A stretch of DNA of 64,000 nt from Bacteriovoracaceae bacterium UBA6200 (GCA_002422605.1 DISW01000003.1:73476-137475), one strand, 5' to 3'. Shown: positions 41,934-51,279, numbered from the stretch's first letter. Numbers and translations are program-made. The notes: generated by a model from the sequence alone, not told the origin.

Positions 41934-42023
41934 ATATTGGCCATCATTAACTACAAGTTTCTGAAAGAAAATTGTAAGTAGAGTGCCGAATAAAAGAAAC
42001 AGCCAATAAATTCAATTAGTTAA

Positions 42024-42044
42024 AACTACTAGGCGTTTGTAGTT
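42024..42044 (-). terminator. weak terminator-like hairpin after the BCCP gene
   Basis: AACTAC (42024-42029) and GTAGTT (42039-42044) form a 6-bp stem with a 9-base loop, followed on the minus strand by TTTAA. It lies 3 bases from the BCCP stop. The arms resemble the half-sites near fic, so an operator role is an alternative. Confidence 0.35.
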
Positions 42045-42046
42045 AC

Positions 42047-42529
42047 TTACACTTCTTCAATTTCGGCCATCAAGAAGCCGGCCTCTAATGCTTGACCTTC
42101 TTTAACGCTGACCGCTTTAATTTTGCCGTCAACACCCGCCTTAATTTCGTTCTCCATTTTCATGGCCTCTAAAATCAAAACCGTTTCACCTTTAACAACC
42201 GTGTCGCCTTCTTTTTTGAAGAGCTTAACAACTTTACCCGGCATCTGAGTGATAAGGGCCCCAGCTCCGCCTTTATTAAGACCCGCTGGTTTATAGCCAC
42301 GGAACACCTTATAGACCTCAGAGTTAGAAACCAAAGTTTCATTCACTCCCAGTGTTGCAAGTTTCTTCCAGGCAATTCCGTCAAAAGAGTAAAAATATTT
42401 TCCAGCAAGATTTTTAACTTTGAGACTTTTCTTCTGACCTTCATGGGTGAATTCCAGAACTTGTCCTGGCATCACTTCCACATCAATGGCGAAGTCCTTC
42501 ATCTCCTGGTTCATGAAATAATATCTCAT
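42047..42529 (-). CDS. biotin carboxyl carrier protein
   Basis: The 160-residue protein has a C-terminal biotinyl domain (about 90-160) with the biotinylation motif EAMKMENE, Lys124 being the acceptor. The N-terminal 80 residues are a beta-rich domain of unclear role. It carries carboxybiotin between the carboxylase and transferase. The ATG overlaps the accC-like stop by four bases. The operon with an AccC-like and a 519-residue PccB-like protein suggests propionyl- or acetyl-CoA carboxylase. BirA at 14969-15643 should biotinylate it. Confidence 0.9.
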   Translation of the reverse strand: MRYYFMNQEMKDFAIDVEVMPGQVLEFTHEGQKKSLKVKNLAGKYFYSFDGIAWKKLATLGVNETLVSNSEVYKVFRGYKPAGLNKGGAGALITQMPGKVVKLFKKEGDTVVKGETVLILEAMKMENEIKAGVDGKIKAVSVKEGQALEAGFLMAEIEEV

Positions 42530-43962
42530 GCCTTACCTCCCATTTGATTGAGCTCAATCGCCGCAATCTTTAGCATAAAGGCTTCAATCTCTTCTTTAGG
42601 AGCAACTTTTTCTTGAGGCTTAACAGTCCCAATGTAGTTGGTTGAATACTGACCCTTAACAAAGTTCTCCTCAGTCAGAATCACTTTATGAAGAGCAATA
42701 TTGGTTTTAATCCCATCGATTAATAAACCATCCAGAGCATTACGCACCTTACGAAGGGCCACTTCACGGTTAAACCCTTTCGCGATCAGTTTACCGATCA
42801 TCGGGTCAAAGTCCGGAGTAATCGTAAATTTTGGATAGATACAGTGATCGAAGCGAATCCCTTGGGGGAAAGTCGTTTCAAAGCCCACTACCTTTCCAGG
42901 TGCGGGAAGCATGGTAACTGGATCTTCCGCACAGATACGAAGCTCAATGGCGTGCCCTTGGATTTTAATATCATCCTGGGATTTAAAATCAAGCGGCTGA
43001 TCAAAGGCAACTTTAATCATATTCGCCACAAGATCCACTCCAGTGATTTCTTCAGTGATCGGATGCTCAACCTGAATACGCGTATTCATCTCGAGGAAGT
43101 AAAATTTCTTATCTTCCCCCATGATGAATTCCACCGTTCCGGCAGAATCGTAATTCACAGCTTTGGCACATTTTACCGCGGTCTCACAGATCGCCTTTCG
43201 AACAGCTTCATCATTTCCAATAAAGGGAGAGGGAGCTTCTTCGATGATCTTCTGGTGACGGCGCTGAACTGAGCACTCACGTTCAAAGACGTGGTACACG
43301 TTGCCTTTTTTATCGGCCAGGATCTGCACTTCAATATGGTGAGGATTTAAAACATACTTCTCAACCAGAAGTCCCGCATAACCAAAGCTTGAAAGAGCTT
43401 CACGCTGAACGGCCGCGAAGTTTGTTTTCACATCTTCGGTAGAGTAACAAGGACGCATGCCCTTACCACCACCACCGGCCACAGCTTTTAAAAGAACCGG
43501 ATAACCGATTTCATTACCAATCTTAATGGCTTCCTCAACAGTTGCTACTTCCCCGGTTGAACCAGGAACCACTGGAACACCAGCTTCTTTCGCAATTTGT
43601 TTAGAGATATCTTTCGCTCCCATTTTGTAAACGGCTTCAGGGTTTGGACCAATGAAGACGATTCCTTTTTTGGCGAGAGCTTCCGAGAAATCACGGTTTT
43701 CAGAGAGAAACCCGTAACCCGGATGAACACCATCGATTTTATAATCGTCGATAATTTTCATGATTTTCGGGATATCGAGGTAGGTTTCTTTGTTATTGTT
43801 TCCCGCAAGATGAACCCATTCCTGGCAGTACTCAAGATGAGGAGGTTCAGTTTCATTGTCGGTCCATACGCCAACAGAAACCAGTCCCAGCTCATTCAAA
43901 GCTTTCGCCACACGAATAGCAATCTCTCCGCGGTTAATGATTAATACGCGTTTACCTTTCAT
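42526..43962 (-). CDS. biotin carboxylase subunit
   Basis: This 478-residue ATP-grasp biotin carboxylase has RGEIAIRVAKALNELG at the start, the glycine-rich loop KAVAGGGGKGMRP, EVQILADKKGNVYHVFERECSVQRRHQKIIEEAP and EMNTRIQVEHPITE. It carboxylates biotin on the carrier protein with ATP and bicarbonate. Overlaps of four bases on each side couple it to the BCCP and transferase genes. Confidence 0.95.
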   Translation of the reverse strand: MKGKRVLIINRGEIAIRVAKALNELGLVSVGVWTDNETEPPHLEYCQEWVHLAGNNNKETYLDIPKIMKIIDDYKIDGVHPGYGFLSENRDFSEALAKKGIVFIGPNPEAVYKMGAKDISKQIAKEAGVPVVPGSTGEVATVEEAIKIGNEIGYPVLLKAVAGGGGKGMRPCYSTEDVKTNFAAVQREALSSFGYAGLLVEKYVLNPHHIEVQILADKKGNVYHVFERECSVQRRHQKIIEEAPSPFIGNDEAVRKAICETAVKCAKAVNYDSAGTVEFIMGEDKKFYFLEMNTRIQVEHPITEEITGVDLVANMIKVAFDQPLDFKSQDDIKIQGHAIELRICAEDPVTMLPAPGKVVGFETTFPQGIRFDHCIYPKFTITPDFDPMIGKLIAKGFNREVALRKVRNALDGLLIDGIKTNIALHKVILTEENFVKGQYSTNYIGTVKPQEKVAPKEEIEAFMLKIAAIELNQMGGKA

Positions 43963-45518
43963 AGTGGAATGTTCCCGTGTTTACGATCTGGAGTTGTGAT
44001 TTTCTTATTCTCCAGAGCTTTCAAGTACTGATACAAGCGCTGTCTGGTGACTTCTGGATAAATGATTTCATCCACGTAACCAAGTTCCGCTGCCCGGTAA
44101 GGGTTGGCGAAGTTATTTTCGTAGTTATCAACAAGTTCAGCTTTCTTCTTGTTGAAATCTTCGCCTTTTAATCCTTTAAGCTCATTACGGAAAATAATAT
44201 TTACCGCACCTTCAGCTCCCATCACTGCAATTTCAGCTGTTGGATAAGCAAGATTAATATCAGCACGAATATGTTTTGAGGCCATCACGTCATAAGCACC
44301 ACCATAGGCCTTACGAGTAATGAGAGTAATAAGAGGAACACTGGCCTCAGAGTAAGCATAAAGAAGCTTAGCTCCGTGACGAATGATTCCGCCGTACTCC
44401 TGCACAGTTCCCGGTAAGAATCCCGGAACGTCTACGAGAGTAATAATAGGAATATTAAAAGCATCACAAAAACGCACAAAACGCGCGGCTTTTACTGATG
44501 AATCAATATCAAGACAACCGGCCAGAAAGTTTGGTTGGTTGGCAACGATACCAACTTTGATCCCACCGATAGAAGCAAAGCCCGTGAGAATGTTCTTCGC
44601 AAAACCTGCGTGAACTTCCAGGAACTGTTGATCATCGATTACTTCCAGGATCAGCTCATGCATATCATAAGGCTTCTTGGAATTATCAGGAACAAAGTCT
44701 TTAAGCTTATTGTTACTACGAACAACTGAATCAGTCGTAAGTTTCAAAGTATGCTTAGCTTTATTGCAAGGAGGAAGGAAAGACATGAGTTCTCTCACTC
44801 TTTCAAAGCAGTCATCCTCATCATCAGTTCTAAAGTGAGCAACTCCTGACTTTTCATTATGAGTGTGAGCTCCACCTAAAGCGTCTTTCGTTACTTCTTC
44901 GTGAGTCACAGTCTTAATAACATCCGGACCTGTCACAAACATGTAAGAGGTTTTATCCACCATGAAAATGAAATCGGTCATGGCCGGAGAATAAACCGCC
45001 CCACCAGCACAAGGTCCCATGATGAGTGAGATTTGTGGAATCACACCAGAGGCTTGAACGTTACGGTAGAAAATCTCTGCATAACCCGCAAGAGCGTCAA
45101 CACCCTCTTGAATTCTGGCGCCACCTGAGTCGTTAATGCCGATAACTGGGATTTTATTTTCCAGAGCAAAGTCCATGACCTTGCAAATTTTCTTAGCGAA
45201 AGCTGCACCCAGCGCTCCACCCCAACAGGTAAAGTCCTGGGAGAAGATCGCCACTTGCTGGCCATTAATTTTTCCAATACCCGTGACAACACCGTCACCA
45301 AGGTACTTGGTTTTTTCCATGCCGAAAGATTCGCAGCGATGAACCACGAATTTATCGAACTCAATAAATGTATCCGGATCTAGAAGTTTGTTAATTCTTT
45401 CGCGAGCAGTGTATTTCCCCTGCTCATGTTGCTTGTTGATTCTTTCAACACCGCCACCGATTTCAGCTTGTTGACTGAAAGTAGCGAGTTGATCACGTCG
45501 TTGATCATTGGTCAGCAT
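43959..45518 (-). CDS. acyl-CoA carboxylase transferase subunit (PccB-type)
   Basis: The 519-residue protein is a crotonase-fold carboxyltransferase with INDSGGARIQEGVDALAGY, GPCAGGAVYSPAMTDFIFMV, and VDVPGFLPGTVQEYGGIIRHGAKLL in the C-terminal half. A single ~510-residue chain is the propionyl-CoA carboxylase beta (PccB/AccD5) type, whereas acetyl-CoA carboxylase uses two shorter subunits. It therefore likely makes methylmalonyl-CoA from propionyl-CoA. It leads the three-gene operon, with ribosome binding site GGAGGG and a promoter at 45546-45574. Confidence 0.9.
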   Translation of the reverse strand: MLTNDQRRDQLATFSQQAEIGGGVERINKQHEQGKYTARERINKLLDPDTFIEFDKFVVHRCESFGMEKTKYLGDGVVTGIGKINGQQVAIFSQDFTCWGGALGAAFAKKICKVMDFALENKIPVIGINDSGGARIQEGVDALAGYAEIFYRNVQASGVIPQISLIMGPCAGGAVYSPAMTDFIFMVDKTSYMFVTGPDVIKTVTHEEVTKDALGGAHTHNEKSGVAHFRTDDEDDCFERVRELMSFLPPCNKAKHTLKLTTDSVVRSNNKLKDFVPDNSKKPYDMHELILEVIDDQQFLEVHAGFAKNILTGFASIGGIKVGIVANQPNFLAGCLDIDSSVKAARFVRFCDAFNIPIITLVDVPGFLPGTVQEYGGIIRHGAKLLYAYSEASVPLITLITRKAYGGAYDVMASKHIRADINLAYPTAEIAVMGAEGAVNIIFRNELKGLKGEDFNKKKAELVDNYENNFANPYRAAELGYVDEIIYPEVTRQRLYQYLKALENKKITTPDRKHGNIPL

Positions 45519-45545
45519 TAGACCCTCCTAAAAAGTATGAAAAAG

Positions 45546-45574
45546 TTATACCGTAGAAGGTTCTAGGGGTAAAG
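45546..45574 (-). promoter_or_regulatory. promoter candidate of the carboxylase operon
   Basis: The minus strand has a -35-like TTTACC (45569-45574) and a -10 TATAAC (45546-45551) separated by 17 bases. They lie 27 bases upstream of the transferase ATG. Confidence 0.55.
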
Positions 45575-45599
45575 AAATGACGCTGACCGCAAACGGATT

Positions 45600-47405
45600 T
45601 TAATACTCGCGGATGACTTCCAGAAAGGCTGCCCCGTAATGCTCGAGCTTACTCTGGCCTACTCCGTGAACTAATAAGAACTCATCATCATTTCGTGGCA
45701 TCAAACTGCACATATCATGAAGGGATTTATCGTTGAAAACGATATAGGAAGGAAGATTCTTTTCCCGGGCAATCTTATTTCTGAGTGACTTAAGGGCGTT
45801 AAAAAGATCATCTCGCTGATGCTCACTCTCCACCGCTCTGTCCTTCTTCTCCTGACGGCCCTTTTTGATGAGAGTAAATTCCTGCTTCCTAAGCCATAAC
45901 TTATCACCGCCGGTAAGGATCTTAAGTGAGTCATTGGTTAGACCAAGACTCCGATATTCCCAGGATTTAACGGCCACGAAATTAAGGTTCAGAAGCTGCC
46001 TCAAAAGAGTATTCCAATATTCTTTGGGTTTATCTTTTCCGATCCCAAAAACAGAAAGTTGATCATGCTGTTTCTCGCTGATTCGGGCGCTTTTACTTCC
46101 CCGAATGACATCGATTATGTGAGCGGCCCCATAGGTTTGTTTGGTACGATAAATGGTCGACATGATTTTCTGGGCATCCACTGTCGCATCCATTAATACC
46201 GGAGGAGAAATGCAAGTGTCGCAGTATCCACAAGTATCCTGCCCCGGCTCACCAAAATATTGTAATAGGAATTTTCGGCGGCAGGCACTGGCTTCACATA
46301 AAGCAAGCATCGAATCCAGTTTATGCCGAGCTATCTTTTTGTAGCTCTCTTCAGCATCAGTGGTTTCTATCATTTGTGAAAGCTTAACCACATCCTGTAA
46401 TCCGTAAATCATCCAGGCCGTGGAAGGTTTCCCATCACGACCGGCCCGACCGGTTTCCTGATAATAGCTCTCAATACTTTTTGGTAAATCCAGATGGGCC
46501 ACAAATCTCACATCCGGGCGGTCTATTCCCATCCCGAAAGCAATCGTTGCAACCACAATGATTCTCTCTTCTGTATTAAACTTAGAAAGATTGCGGGTTC
46601 GCACTTCCTGAGTAAGGCCTGCGTGATAAGGAACCGCGGGAAAACCCAGCTTCTTTAAAGCGTTTGCGACCTTCTCCACCTTATCCCGGGAAAGGCAATA
46701 CACAATTCCTGTATCATCAGGATGGTGGGTCTTGATAAACTCACTGAGTTGCTTCATTTCATCCAGTCGGTCCAGGATGTTATATTTTATATTTGGGCGA
46801 TCAAATGAAGAGACAAAGATCTTGGTCTCTTTCATTAACAATTGATGACAAATGTCCCCTCTGGTTTTTTCATCCGCAGTAGCAGTCAAAGCGATAAAGG
46901 GAACTCCAGGAAAAGTCGCCTTCAACTCTCCCAAGCGCATATAGTCCTTACGGAATTCATGGCCCCATTGGGAAACACAGTGAGCTTCATCAATGGCAAT
47001 CAAAGAAATATCAAGGTCCTTGAAGAAATCATTTAAATGAGAGGACAAAATCCCTTCCGGGGAAACGTAAACTAATTTTACTTTCCCATTGAGGATTTTC
47101 TCTTTGGCCTTCTGGCTTTGGCCGTAACTTAACGAAGAGTTTAAAAAGACAGCGTCCACTCCCGTTTCTTTCAAGTTTGCAACCTGGTCTTGCATTAAAG
47201 AAATGAGAGGAGAAATGACGAGAGTTATTCCATCCATATAGAGAGCGGGAACTTGGTAACAAACTGATTTCCCTCCACCTGTTGGCATAATCGCCAGGGT
47301 GTCATGCCCGTCTAAAATGGAATTAATAATTTTCAGCTGATCAAATCGAAATGAAGTGTATCCAAAAACATCTTTAAGTATGGCATGCAGTTTACTTTCT
47401 CTCAT
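45600..47405 (-). CDS. recQ: ATP-dependent DNA helicase RecQ
   Basis: This 601-residue RecQ has Walker A (MPTGGGKSVCYQVPAL), the DEAH box (AIDEAHCVSQWGHEFR), helicase motif VI region ETGRAGRDG, an RQC zinc site with CRRKFLLQYFGEPGQDTCGYC, a winged helix, and a C-terminal HRDC domain (LFNALKSLRNKIAREKNLPS). It unwinds DNA 3' to 5' in recombination and repair. It is a single gene, framed by a terminator upstream and the carboxylase operon downstream. Confidence 0.97.
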   Translation of the reverse strand: MRESKLHAILKDVFGYTSFRFDQLKIINSILDGHDTLAIMPTGGGKSVCYQVPALYMDGITLVISPLISLMQDQVANLKETGVDAVFLNSSLSYGQSQKAKEKILNGKVKLVYVSPEGILSSHLNDFFKDLDISLIAIDEAHCVSQWGHEFRKDYMRLGELKATFPGVPFIALTATADEKTRGDICHQLLMKETKIFVSSFDRPNIKYNILDRLDEMKQLSEFIKTHHPDDTGIVYCLSRDKVEKVANALKKLGFPAVPYHAGLTQEVRTRNLSKFNTEERIIVVATIAFGMGIDRPDVRFVAHLDLPKSIESYYQETGRAGRDGKPSTAWMIYGLQDVVKLSQMIETTDAEESYKKIARHKLDSMLALCEASACRRKFLLQYFGEPGQDTCGYCDTCISPPVLMDATVDAQKIMSTIYRTKQTYGAAHIIDVIRGSKSARISEKQHDQLSVFGIGKDKPKEYWNTLLRQLLNLNFVAVKSWEYRSLGLTNDSLKILTGGDKLWLRKQEFTLIKKGRQEKKDRAVESEHQRDDLFNALKSLRNKIAREKNLPSYIVFNDKSLHDMCSLMPRNDDEFLLVHGVGQSKLEHYGAAFLEVIREY

Positions 47406-47443
47406 TCTTTGAACATATCAAACAGGATAAGAGATGGGGAACA

Positions 47444-47470
47444 ATAAAGGCCCCAATTTGGGGCCTTTAT
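47444..47470 (-). terminator. terminator between sigma-54 activator and recQ
   Basis: A perfect 11-bp stem is formed by ATAAAGGCCCC (47444-47454) and GGGGCCTTTAT (47460-47470) with a 5-base loop. The right part of the stem is U-rich on the minus strand. It lies 26 bases past the stop of the activator gene and separates it from recQ. Confidence 0.75.
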
Positions 47471-47495
47471 CTTTTATGAAGTTTGTATTTAGATT

Positions 47496-49094
47496 TTATT
47501 CGCCGGCAGCTCTTTTAAGTGCCCGCTTATCCAGTCCGTATTTTTCAACTTTCATGATAAGGCCGGCACGGGAAATTCCCAGTTCTTTGGCGAGCTTGGA
47601 TTTATTAAATCCGCAGCGTTTAAGGCCTTCACGAATCATCATAATTTCTAACTCTTCAAGAGCATCTTTTAAAGATCCGTTGGTATTAATGCCTTTTAAA
47701 ACTCCCCCACCAGAGTGTGAACGGTGACTTCCAGCTGATTCACCACTTTCAAGGATTCGAGCAGACAACAGATCCGGAGTAATCATTTTATCATCACCAG
47801 CAATAACCACCAGGCGCTCAACTTCGTTTTGAAGCTCACGAACGTTACCCGGCCAGTTATGATCCAGCATCTTTTCAAGACACTTCTTAGAGAATGTTTT
47901 TAAAGGAACGCCCGCTTCTTCACAGCGCTTCTGAAGGAAATATTCCATCAACACAGGAATATCTTCCTGACGATCACGAAGTGGCGGAAGGGCCACGTTA
48001 ATAACATTGATTCGGTAGTAAAGATCTTCTCTGAACTCACCTTTTGCAATCATCTCTTTAAGATTTTTATTAGTAGCGGCAACTACCCGTACATTCACTT
48101 TTTTCGGAGTGGTCGCTCCGACAGGCATGAAAGTGCCTTCTTGGAGGATTCGAAGAAGTTTTACCTGCATTGATGGAGACGTATCCCCGATTTCATCCAG
48201 GAACAGTGTCCCGCCATTGGCCACTTCAAATACACCTTTCTTATCTTTAATGGCACCAGTAAAGGCACCCTTCACGTGACCAAAAAGTTCTGAATCGAGA
48301 AGGTTATCGTTGAAGGCCGAACAGTTGACCGCAATAAAGACGCTGTCTTTGCGAGGAGAATTATAGTGAATCGCCTTAGCGACCATCTCCTTACCGGTAC
48401 CGTTTTCACCTTGAATCATGATTGTTGATTCAGAGTTAGAAACCTTAGAAAGCAGATGATAAACCTGCTGCATCTTCTTCGATTTACCAATGATATTATG
48501 ATAGCGATACTTGTTACCAAGTTCCGAATTCAAATCCATAATGCGCGCTTCACGCTTACTGATTTCCATATGGAAGGTTGATACTTCATCAGAAACAATC
48601 CCAACCAGTTCCTTCATCTCTGAATAGAAACGACCAGAAAACTTCTTAACCTTCGCCACGGCTTCTTTGGCATCCCCTTCACTGATTCCACACTCAACCA
48701 TCTTCTGGACGACATGATTCACTTCATCCGAAGTAGAAGTGTCTTTAAAATATGGATAAACAATGACTGATCCACAAAACTCACCATCCACCTCAATCCG
48801 GTGTGCATAACCAAAGGTTCCAGGAAAGAACGACTCGAATTCAAAGTTCGGTTCATGAGTGCCATTAAAATGTTCGTATACTTTTTCGACATCAGCATCC
48901 AACCAGTCATGACCGAAGGAGTGTGCCATCTGAAGTTTTAATAAGGGAGATCTGAATGAATAGCTAGCGTCCTGAACAAACTGCACTCGCCCTTGGGAAT
49001 CTGCATACAGAACATCGAGGCCATACCAGTTACCGATGATTTTCTCGAGGCTTTTAGTAGTATGTAGATCTTTAATAGCTTTCCAATCAATCAT
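47496..49094 (-). CDS. sigma-54-dependent transcriptional activator
   Basis: The 532-residue protein has a central AAA+ domain with Walker A GENGTGKE (229-236), the sigma-54 contact loop GAFTGA (276-281), Walker B LFLDEIGD (297-304) and RYDLYYRIN-type REDLYYRIN. A Fis-type HTH follows at the end (KSKLAKELGISRAGLIMKVE). The N-terminal ~195 residues have no receiver signature. They look like a ligand-sensing domain, of which the closest pattern is an uncertain PocR-like or GAF-like fold. A terminator ends the gene. Targets may include the promoter candidate at 5762. Confidence 0.92.
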   Translation of the reverse strand: MIDWKAIKDLHTTKSLEKIIGNWYGLDVLYADSQGRVQFVQDASYSFRSPLLKLQMAHSFGHDWLDADVEKVYEHFNGTHEPNFEFESFFPGTFGYAHRIEVDGEFCGSVIVYPYFKDTSTSDEVNHVVQKMVECGISEGDAKEAVAKVKKFSGRFYSEMKELVGIVSDEVSTFHMEISKREARIMDLNSELGNKYRYHNIIGKSKKMQQVYHLLSKVSNSESTIMIQGENGTGKEMVAKAIHYNSPRKDSVFIAVNCSAFNDNLLDSELFGHVKGAFTGAIKDKKGVFEVANGGTLFLDEIGDTSPSMQVKLLRILQEGTFMPVGATTPKKVNVRVVAATNKNLKEMIAKGEFREDLYYRINVINVALPPLRDRQEDIPVLMEYFLQKRCEEAGVPLKTFSKKCLEKMLDHNWPGNVRELQNEVERLVVIAGDDKMITPDLLSARILESGESAGSHRSHSGGGVLKGINTNGSLKDALEELEIMMIREGLKRCGFNKSKLAKELGISRAGLIMKVEKYGLDKRALKRAAGE

Positions 49095-49114
49095 AGACGT
49101 TCTCCTGCAATAAT

Positions 49115-49129
49115 GTTCAATCCATGAAC
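49115..49129. promoter_or_regulatory. inverted repeat in the leader of the activator gene
   Basis: GTTCA (49115-49119) and TGAAC (49125-49129) form a perfect repeat with a 5-base centre, 21 bases upstream of the activator ATG. A further TGTCA/TGACA pair lies at about 49160-49180. Autoregulation or another operator is possible. It is short enough to be chance. Confidence 0.3.
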
Positions 49130-49206
49130 ACTTTTATTTTGATCGTCTAACTTATCGGCAGTTTGTCAGTTTTCTTGACAGCGATTTGTTGAATTGCGGG
49201 ATTTAT

Positions 49207-49776
49207 TTACAGTTTGCTTGTGGAAATCTTTAGAAATTCGTCAAAAGTTTGGAAAAACATGGTCTTGTTCCACTCCTGAGGCCCCATATACTTACGAAGA
49301 TTGGTCTTATCCGAGGAAAACACATAGGTTTCAGGCACCCGGGTCGTCCCGTAAGTATCCCGGTGGATATTGGCATTATCTAGAAGAAAAATAATTGAAG
49401 ACTTAGGAAGAGCAAAACTTTTCAGATGCTTTTTAATCTTAGGCACTTCATCGTTCACTGCGACCAGGAGAAACTTCACCGCTGGACGGTCCTCAAATCG
49501 CTTTATAAAGCTCAGAAGGGCCGGCAGCTCAGCTTCGCAAGGGGCACACCAAGTTCCCCAATAATGGACAACTAGGAGGTCAACTTTCTCTTTTTCATAA
49601 AACTGATGAACATCAAAGGGCTCGCCCTCAAGAGTTTGAAAAACACCCTGTGGAAGCTTGGTCAAAACTGCTGTTGAAGTTGTTGCCAACTGGGACTCAA
49701 GGGACTTCTTCTGAAAAAGAGAGTACGCAACAGTAGCAGCAATAAGAATTAGAATGACGAGAATTCGATTAATCAT
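49207..49776 (-). CDS. TlpA/ResA-like thiol-disulfide protein
   Basis: The 189-residue protein has an N-terminal membrane anchor (MINRILVILILIAATVAYSL) and a thioredoxin fold with the CxxC motif WGTWCAPCE (C77, C80). It is likely exported and anchored, and probably reduces or maintures disulfides in the periplasm or in cytochrome assembly. The partner is unknown. It follows the ribosomal operon terminator (49788-49815) by about 12 bases. Confidence 0.88.
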   Translation of the reverse strand: MINRILVILILIAATVAYSLFQKKSLESQLATTSTAVLTKLPQGVFQTLEGEPFDVHQFYEKEKVDLLVVHYWGTWCAPCEAELPALLSFIKRFEDRPAVKFLLVAVNDEVPKIKKHLKSFALPKSSIIFLLDNANIHRDTYGTTRVPETYVFSSDKTNLRKYMGPQEWNKTMFFQTFDEFLKISTSKL

Positions 49777-49787
49777 AAAAACTAAAA

Positions 49788-49815
49788 AACCTTCCCAGCG
49801 CGAACCGGGAAGGTT
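49788..49815 (-). terminator. terminator of the ribosomal protein operon
   Basis: AACCTTCCC (49788-49796) pairs with GGGAAGGTT (49807-49815) over 9 bp with a 10-base loop. On the minus strand it is followed by a U-run and lies 25 bases after the rplQ stop. Confidence 0.88.
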
Positions 49816-49839
49816 TCTCTTGAAATTTTCTTTTTAAAA

Positions 49840-50196
49840 CTATTCAACGAAAGCAATGAAAGCTTCTTTAGCACCATCACCAAGACGACCTTCAGCTAGC
49901 TTCAATAGACGAGTATACCCGCCTGGACGCTGCTTGAATTTTGGAGCAACGTTTTCGAAAAGAGCTTTAACCGCTTCTTTGTTGTTAAGTTTAGTGAAAG
50001 CAAGACGACGGTTAGCAACAGTGTCGTTCTTAGCAAGAGTCACAAGCTTCTCAACGAAAGGCTTTATGGCCTTAGCTTTGATTTCAGTAGTTCTGATTTT
50101 GCCGTGAGTGATTAGCTCAATACAAAGGTTCTGAACGAGAGCTTTTCTGTGTTGAGGCTTAACGCCTAATTTGTATTTGTGGTTACCGTGTCTCAT
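49840..50196 (-). CDS. rplQ: 50S ribosomal protein L17
   Basis: The 118-residue protein begins MRHGNHKYKLGVKPQHRKAL and has LITHGKIRTTEIKAKAIKPFVEKLVTLAK, typical of L17, which sits near the exit-tunnel side of the large subunit. It is the last gene of the operon, 24 bases after rpoA, and a terminator follows. Confidence 0.98.
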   Translation of the reverse strand: MRHGNHKYKLGVKPQHRKALVQNLCIELITHGKIRTTEIKAKAIKPFVEKLVTLAKNDTVANRRLAFTKLNNKEAVKALFENVAPKFKQRPGGYTRLLKLAEGRLGDGAKEAFIAFVE

Positions 50197-50220
50197 AACT
50201 TCTCCTGACTAGAACGCTTC

Positions 50221-51237
50221 TTAATCAGCGTGCTGAACCTGTTTCATAATATTGTCGACTTTCATACCAAGGCCAAGTCCCATTGAAGTAAGGATCTCTT
50301 TAATTTCGTTAAGAGACTTACGACCGAAGTTCTTAGTTCTAAGCATTTCGCCTTCTGTTTTAGAAACGAGCTCGTAAATATATTTAATGTTAGCATTTTG
50401 TAAACAGTTAGCTGAACGAACAGACAACTCAAGCTCAGAAACCGGCTTAAGAAGAGCTTCGTTAGCAACGCCACCTGAAGTAGCTGCAGCTGTTGGCTTA
50501 ACTTCAGCAGGAGCATCTTTATCTTCAAAGTTAAGGAATACAGAAAGCTGATCACGAAGGATTTTTGCTGAAATAGCTACAGCATCAACCGGATCGATAC
50601 CCGCGTTTGTCCAAACTTCTAGAGTTAGTTTATCGTAATCTGTTCTCTTACCAACACGTGAGTTAGTTACAGTGTAATTCACACGGTGAACTGGAGAGAA
50701 AAGAGTATCAAGATAGATCCAACCAATTGGAAGATCAAAAGCTTCTTTGTTATCAAGAGCAGTTACATATCCCTTACCGCGAGCAATTTTCAGCTCCATA
50801 CGGATAGAACCACCAGAAGAAACGTTACAAACAACGTGTTCAGGATTAAGAACCTGAACATTAGCGCTTTCCTGAATATCAGAAGCTTTAACAGCGCCTT
50901 CAGAAGTTTTTTCAAGAACAAGAGTTACTTCTTCTTTATCTGTAATTTTGAAACGAATCTCTTTTAAATTAAGAATGATTTCAGAAACTTCTTCTTTAAT
51001 GTTATTGATTGTGCCGAATTCATGGTCAACACCATCAATTTTAACAGCAACAATACCAGCACCTTGAAGGGAGCCCAAAAGCACTCTACGAAGAGAGTTA
51101 CCTAGAGTAAGGCCGTATCCACGCTCAAGTGGTTTTGCAGTGAACTTACCGTAATTAGCCTTAAGGCTATCTGTATCTACTTCCAATGCAGCTGGACGAA
51201 TCATTCCAGCCCAATTTTTACTCATAAAAGAATTCAT
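50221..51237 (-). CDS. rpoA: RNA polymerase alpha subunit
   Basis: The 338-residue protein has the N-terminal assembly domain (LTLGNSLRRVLLGSLQGAGIVAVKIDGVDHEF) and the C-terminal domain with NIKYIYELVSKTEGEMLRTKNFG and KSLNEIKEIL. The ATG at 51237 has AGGAG at good spacing. A second ATG four codons later is less supported. The usual rpsD gene between rpsK and rpoA is missing. Confidence 0.98.
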   Translation of the reverse strand: MNSFMSKNWAGMIRPAALEVDTDSLKANYGKFTAKPLERGYGLTLGNSLRRVLLGSLQGAGIVAVKIDGVDHEFGTINNIKEEVSEIILNLKEIRFKITDKEEVTLVLEKTSEGAVKASDIQESANVQVLNPEHVVCNVSSGGSIRMELKIARGKGYVTALDNKEAFDLPIGWIYLDTLFSPVHRVNYTVTNSRVGKRTDYDKLTLEVWTNAGIDPVDAVAISAKILRDQLSVFLNFEDKDAPAEVKPTAAATSGGVANEALLKPVSELELSVRSANCLQNANIKYIYELVSKTEGEMLRTKNFGRKSLNEIKEILTSMGLGLGMKVDNIMKQVQHAD

Positions 51238-51279
51238 TAATAACTCCTAATTGCTAGCAGTGAACCAAAAACGCTTAGC

